Shown: positions 7,894 to 10,315 of the stretch, in pieces
Layout: each line of letters starts with the position of its first letter
Position numbering within the stretch: the stretch's first letter is position 1
Assembly (NCBI RefSeq): GCF_000003605.2
Contig: NW_003127382.1
Span: forward strand, 37,149 to 47,463
DNA from: Saccoglossus kowalevskii
Taxonomy: Eukaryota; Hemichordata; Enteropneusta; Harrimaniidae
Direction: 5' to 3'
DNA: 10,315 nt
The notes under the pieces: model-generated
Databases searched by the model: none
What the model was told of the DNA's origin: nothing
The model's input: only the letters and a program-made list of their open reading frames with translations
Translations under genes and position numbers: made by a program

Positions 7894-8457
7894 GTAAGTG
7901 TGTACAAGTCTAATTATTACGTACTTTAGTTATAACTGTAATTAATACATCTTTGTTTAGAGAAGCAATATGGACGAAAACATGTCATCACGGTCCAAGT
8001 CCATTAGAACCCTTTTGTTTTTGTTCAAGGTTTTTCTTGATAAAAAACAAACTTAAAAATCTTCTTCTTGAGGACCACTTATTACATTGATCTGAAATTT
8101 ATTTTTATTATCCATGTTTAATGCTCATTAAAGTTTGCGAAACGAATGCTAATGACTTTAATAATATGTTTACGCTACCCAATATACAGTGTCCTTACAG
8201 TGCGAGATCCCGCGTTATTAGTGAAATAAAATGTCACAGAGTCGTGGTGATGCAAAACTTCTCTTGGGATTTGATACACGCGAATATATTTGTGGGGGGG
8301 GGGGGGTATTCATGCTCAATAATGCGCTATACTCAGTTTTGGTGCAGTAAGGATATCTTAAAGCAATATTCCTCTCTCGAAGAACGGTATTTCGACATTG
8401 AGCTAGAAAAATGAAACTCAATTTAAAATCAAATTTTTCGATTTTGACAGCAGATGT
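7894..8457 (+). other. Intron segment with a 13-G homopolymer
   Basis: AT-rich intron downstream of the LamG-like exon. A run of 13 consecutive G lies at 8294-8306. An open frame at 8121-8414 crosses this run, has no domain similarity and no supporting splice sites, and is not called as a gene. Confidence 0.5.
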
Positions 8458-8779
8458 CCGGTCCGCGCTTTTTCACGCAATGCGCGAGACCTCGCATTGA
8501 ACGAGAAATCACCTATTATAAAAGGGCAACATTGATTGTGACGCGCAGGATGTTACGCACAAAGTAAAGCGATCATGTTTGTCATTTCATAATACCGACG
8601 CTGTATCATCTTCGCTAGCCATGGTCTAAGTTTATTCGGCTAAGCCTCTAAACATACCTTGGCAGAACGACCATCAAATATGCGTATTCTAACAGCGCCC
8701 CCAGTAGTCAGTTGCGGCTAATTATTGTCCAATCAGTTTGCGTGTTACAAATCCCTCTTTGGCGTTCATTTAAAACAAA
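8458..8779 (+). promoter_or_regulatory. CpG-rich promoter-like patch with TATA and CCAAT motifs
   Basis: This stretch is visibly richer in CpG than its AT-rich surroundings, with roughly twenty CpG in about 320 bp. It contains TATAAAAGGG at 8517-8526 and a full NF-Y-type CCAATCAG at 8729-8736. It leads into AAAATGGCGGC at 8777-8787, which resembles a YY1-type initiator or start-codon context. The small ORF that follows begins here. Whether this is a working promoter, a relic carried by an inserted gene copy, or chance cannot be told from sequence alone. Confidence 0.35.
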
Positions 8780-8890
8780 ATGGCGGCGCCCGTGAATCGT
8801 GATATTTGTGATAATAAAATTGCGAAAGTTTTCGGTGTTGGTGCCCTCAAACCTCATCAAACCATTGAGATCTGGACTAACATACAATAA
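8780..8890 (+). pseudogene. 36-codon ORF resembling the N-terminus of a RecQ-type helicase (truncated remnant?)
   Basis: The ATG at 8780 opens a 36-codon frame, MAAPVNRDICDNK, then IAKVFGVGALKPHQTIEIW, with a stop at 8888. The segment FG-x3-LK-x2-Q-x3-I has the spacing of RecQ motif 0 (F/Y-G-x3-F/L-R/K-x2-Q-x3-I), which binds the adenine of ATP. From memory, short RecQ-like helicase genes starting MAA... with an L-K-x2-Q motif a few dozen residues in are multicopy in several marine invertebrate genomes. No Walker A motif follows; the sequence becomes AT-rich at once, so this would be a 5'-end fragment. The stretch is very short, so the similarity may be chance. Confidence 0.3.
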
Positions 8891-8981
8891 AGATTAAAAG
8901 ATACAGAAAATATATATTTTTAAATAAAAGTATAACGGAAAAAGATAAAATAACTGTTAACAAATAACGCTATATTGCAGT

Positions 8982-9194
8982 CAGAGGCGGTGGCACGAAA
9001 TTTTGCATGTGGGGGAGTCTGCTCAATTCTGAAATCTAGACCCTCTGAAATCTATCTCCTGCATTTCCAGAGGCAAATGTTGCTGACATGCAAGGGTTTC
9101 AGCTTGATTTGGGGGTGGGGGAGGGGGAGGCGACGCCTCCAACATTTTTGGAGGGGGCGACCTCCACTTGCCCCCTCCCGTGCCGACGCCACTG
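8982..9194. mobile_element. 213-bp G-rich MITE flanked by GCAGT duplications
   Basis: The left end CAGAGGCGGTGGCACG pairs with the right end CGTGCCGACGCCACTG in reverse complement, with three mismatches in 16. GCAGT lies directly outside both ends (8977-8981 and 9195-9199), a credible 5-bp target duplication. The CAGNGGCG terminus recalls hAT elements, but those make 8-bp duplications, so the superfamily is open. Inside are a four-run G tract (9111-9130, G5-T-G5-A-G5-A-GG) and a perfect hairpin GGAGGCG-A-CGCCTCC. The insertion ends only 63 bp before the exon at 9258, so the frame reading from about 8975 into that exon is a mobile element fused in frame by chance. Confidence 0.8.
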
Positions 9195-9257
9195 GCAGTG
9201 AATTGTATAAATATGTGATTGTATGTATGACTGTATTGTTTGTTATTATTATTTTAG

Positions 9258-9437
9258 AGACCTGTCCCGTACCACAGATAGAACACGGTCATCTTATATT
9301 GGATTATATAATGGACTCATACAAATTGTTTGACTCTGTACGTTTTGCGTGCGATGAAGGTTATTATTTAGAGACTGATCAAGTAGCTACTTGTCATGCT
9401 GGGCAGTGGATGCCGGACTTGCCAAAGTGTTTATTAA
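9258..9437 (+). CDS. Exon for sushi/CCP domain 2
   Basis: A 180-bp phase 1-1 exon between acceptor TTGTTATTATTATTTTAG and donor GTATGT encodes a second complete CCP module. The four cysteines are in TCPVPQIEHGH, VRFACDEGYYL, VATCHAGQW and LPKC, with the conserved Gly-Tyr after Cys2 and Trp before Cys4. It follows the LamG-like exon with the junction codon GAG (Glu), reading RICA-E-TCPVP. Translation upstream of 9258 in the same frame comes from intron and the MITE and should not be counted as protein. The donor is weaker than its neighbours (GTATGT after AA), but it gives the expected phase and module length. Confidence 0.92.
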
Positions 9438-9879
9438 GTATGTGTACTCTCAGCGCAACAAAGCCTATCCCTTCATCTTTATAAATTATAATTTTCAGAG
9501 GACAAACAGCTAATCAAAGAACACAGTGCGCAGTAGCGCCGTTTCAAAATGTTCCAATGTTATTCAATCGGCCAATATAAACCTATAGTTTCAGTTTGAA
9601 TTGTGAAATTGATAATTATTCTTAAAAATGAATGGAATTCCATTGTTGCACTGAGAGTATAGCTTATTACACCTAGATGTCGCTCGTTTGCGTTTTATGT
9701 AGATACCATACCACGTGTAACAATGCTTTGTTAAATCGAACTCACGTGGTTTCGATGACAACCATTCTATGAATAGTTAATGTTACGTATATGTATTGAT
9801 TATGACATCATCATGATTTAAATAATGGAATATCATTTAATGTATTCACTAATAGTTGCTATTTATTCCTATATTTAAG
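9438..9879 (+). other. Intron between CCP 2 and the micro-exon
   Basis: 442 bp of AT-rich intron. It holds a nested palindrome at 9710-9750: ACCACGTG and CACGTGGT outside, TAACAA and TTGTTA inside. Near the 3' end, CACTAAT (about 9847-9853) fits a branch point 26-30 bases before the acceptor TTTATTCCTATATTTAAG. Confidence 0.6.
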
Positions 9880-9907
9880 GTACACCAGAGCCAAAGATTG
9901 TAATCAT
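9880..9907 (+). CDS. 28-bp linker micro-exon (probable)
   Basis: After a well-formed acceptor at 9878-9879 comes 28 bp and then a consensus donor, GTGAGT, at 9908. Entering in phase 1 from the preceding CCP exon, the junction codon is AGT (Ser) and the product is CLL-S-TPEPKIVI. It leaves in phase 2 with no stop. A short Pro/Glu-containing linker after the last extracellular module would suit a stalk before another domain or a membrane segment, but that next exon is outside the window. Support is splice-site quality and frame only; there is no domain similarity to test. Confidence 0.55.
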
Positions 9908-9960
9908 GTGAGTAAAACGTTAAATCAATTCTGTGTTAACAAACCAACCACTCGCTGTGT

Positions 9961-10250
9961 AGTGTAGTGTAGTGTAGTGTAGTGTAGTGTAGTGTAGTGT
10001 AGTGTAGTGTAGTGTAGTGTAGTGTAGTGTAGTGTAGTGTAGTGTAGTGTAGTGTAGTGCAGTGCAGTGCAGTGCAGTGCAGTGCAGTGCAGTGCAGTGC
10101 AGTGCAGTGTAGTGTAGTGCCATGCCGTGCCGTGTCGTGTCGTGTCGTGTCGTGTCGTGCAGTGCAGTGCAGTGCAGTGCAGTGCAGTGGAGTGTAGTGC
10201 AGTGCATTTCAGTGCAGTGCAGTGTAGTGCAGTGTAGTGTAGTGTAGTGT
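9961..10250. repeat. Pentanucleotide array of 58 in-register units (AGTGT / AGTGC / CGTGT)
   Basis: Fifty-eight consecutive five-base units without a single length change. In order: 19 AGTGT, 10 AGTGC, 2 AGTGT, 1 AGTGC, CATGC, CGTGC, 5 CGTGT, CGTGC, 5 AGTGC, AGTGG, AGTGT, 2 AGTGC, ATTTC, 2 AGTGC, AGTGT, AGTGC and 4 AGTGT. Variation is nearly all at unit positions 1 and 5. The array starts 53 bp after the micro-exon donor, so it is probably intronic. The 95-codon minus-strand frame across it is a translation of the repeat and not a gene. Confidence 0.97.
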
Positions 10251-10315
10251 AAATCTGTATCGTGTCATTACTGTTGTGTCACTGAAGATCATCATTTTGT
10301 TTCAACATTTTATTT

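Noticed and set aside
7359-7907. Minus-strand frames of 69 and 67 codons opposite the LamG-like exon
   Set aside because: Shadows of a strongly supported coding exon, with no independent similarity.
8121-8414. 97-codon plus-strand frame
   Set aside because: Crosses the 13-G homopolymer, which supplies its glycine run. No domain and no convincing splice sites.
8975-9257. N-terminal part of the long frame leading into CCP 2
   Set aside because: This stretch is the MITE plus the end of the intron. The acceptor at 9256-9257 sets the true exon start.
9920-10207. 95-codon minus-strand frame of His/Tyr/Thr/Leu repeats
   Set aside because: A direct translation of the pentanucleotide array; a stop-free repeat is expected to stay open.
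9961-10250. Possible telomeric or CRISPR-like array
   Set aside because: The unit is a 5-bp AGTGT/AGTGC type without TTAGGG and without spacers. It is a simple tandem repeat.

Overview
The window is metazoan nuclear DNA: AT-rich, with short domain-sized exons bounded by GT-AG introns and many small mobile-element remnants. The CCP / LamG-like jelly-roll / fucolectin-type domain set and the repeat style point to a marine invertebrate (hemichordate, amphioxus, echinoderm or cnidarian are all possible). I cannot name the species. There are no bacterial genes, rRNA or CRISPR arrays.

Two protein-coding genes can be supported, both partial. On the minus strand, one internal exon (625-1084) matches a centrosomal CEP85/CEP85L-type protein at the start of its coiled coil. 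Its other exons are outside the window or unrecognised. On the plus strand, five exons of a secreted or cell-surface multidomain lectin-like protein lie in order: the C-terminal half of a fucolectin (FTP) domain (2451-2663), a sushi/CCP domain (6568-6753), a LamG-like jelly roll (7270-7893), a second CCP (9258-9437) and a 28-bp linker micro-exon (9880-9907). The four domain exons are symmetric phase 1-1, and all junctions join in frame, giving 409 complete codons with no stop. The 5' exons (signal peptide, first half of FTP) and the 3' end are not seen. A further possible exon (4185-4347) has a D-x-D-G-D-G motif but does not fit the phase pattern.

Region by region: 1-481 holds a degenerate tandem repeat ending in a hairpin-tailed element. 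625-1084 is the CEP85-like exon. 1324-2195 is an AT-rich segment between 14-bp inverted repeats. 2798-3055 is a MITE with CGCCCTCTAGTGACG termini. 3098-3305 is a tRNA-derived SINE with a possible 7-bp target duplication. 4357-4540 is a decayed AATC/AATG-type tetranucleotide repeat. 4709-4858 is a MITE flanked by TTAA. 4863-6567 is long AT-rich intron with one orphan MITE end. 8458-8890 is a CpG-rich, TATA- and CCAAT-containing patch ending in a 36-codon ORF that resembles the RecQ helicase N-terminal motif. 8982-9194 is a G-rich MITE flanked by GCAGT. 9961-10250 is a 58-unit pentanucleotide array with blocks of variants.

The two genes are not obviously related in function. One is intracellular and centrosomal; the other is probably an extracellular carbohydrate- or protein-binding protein of the domain-shuffled kind common in invertebrate immunity and adhesion. 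The opposite orientation of the CEP85-like exon, which lies where the missing 5' exons of the lectin gene should be, is the main structural puzzle.
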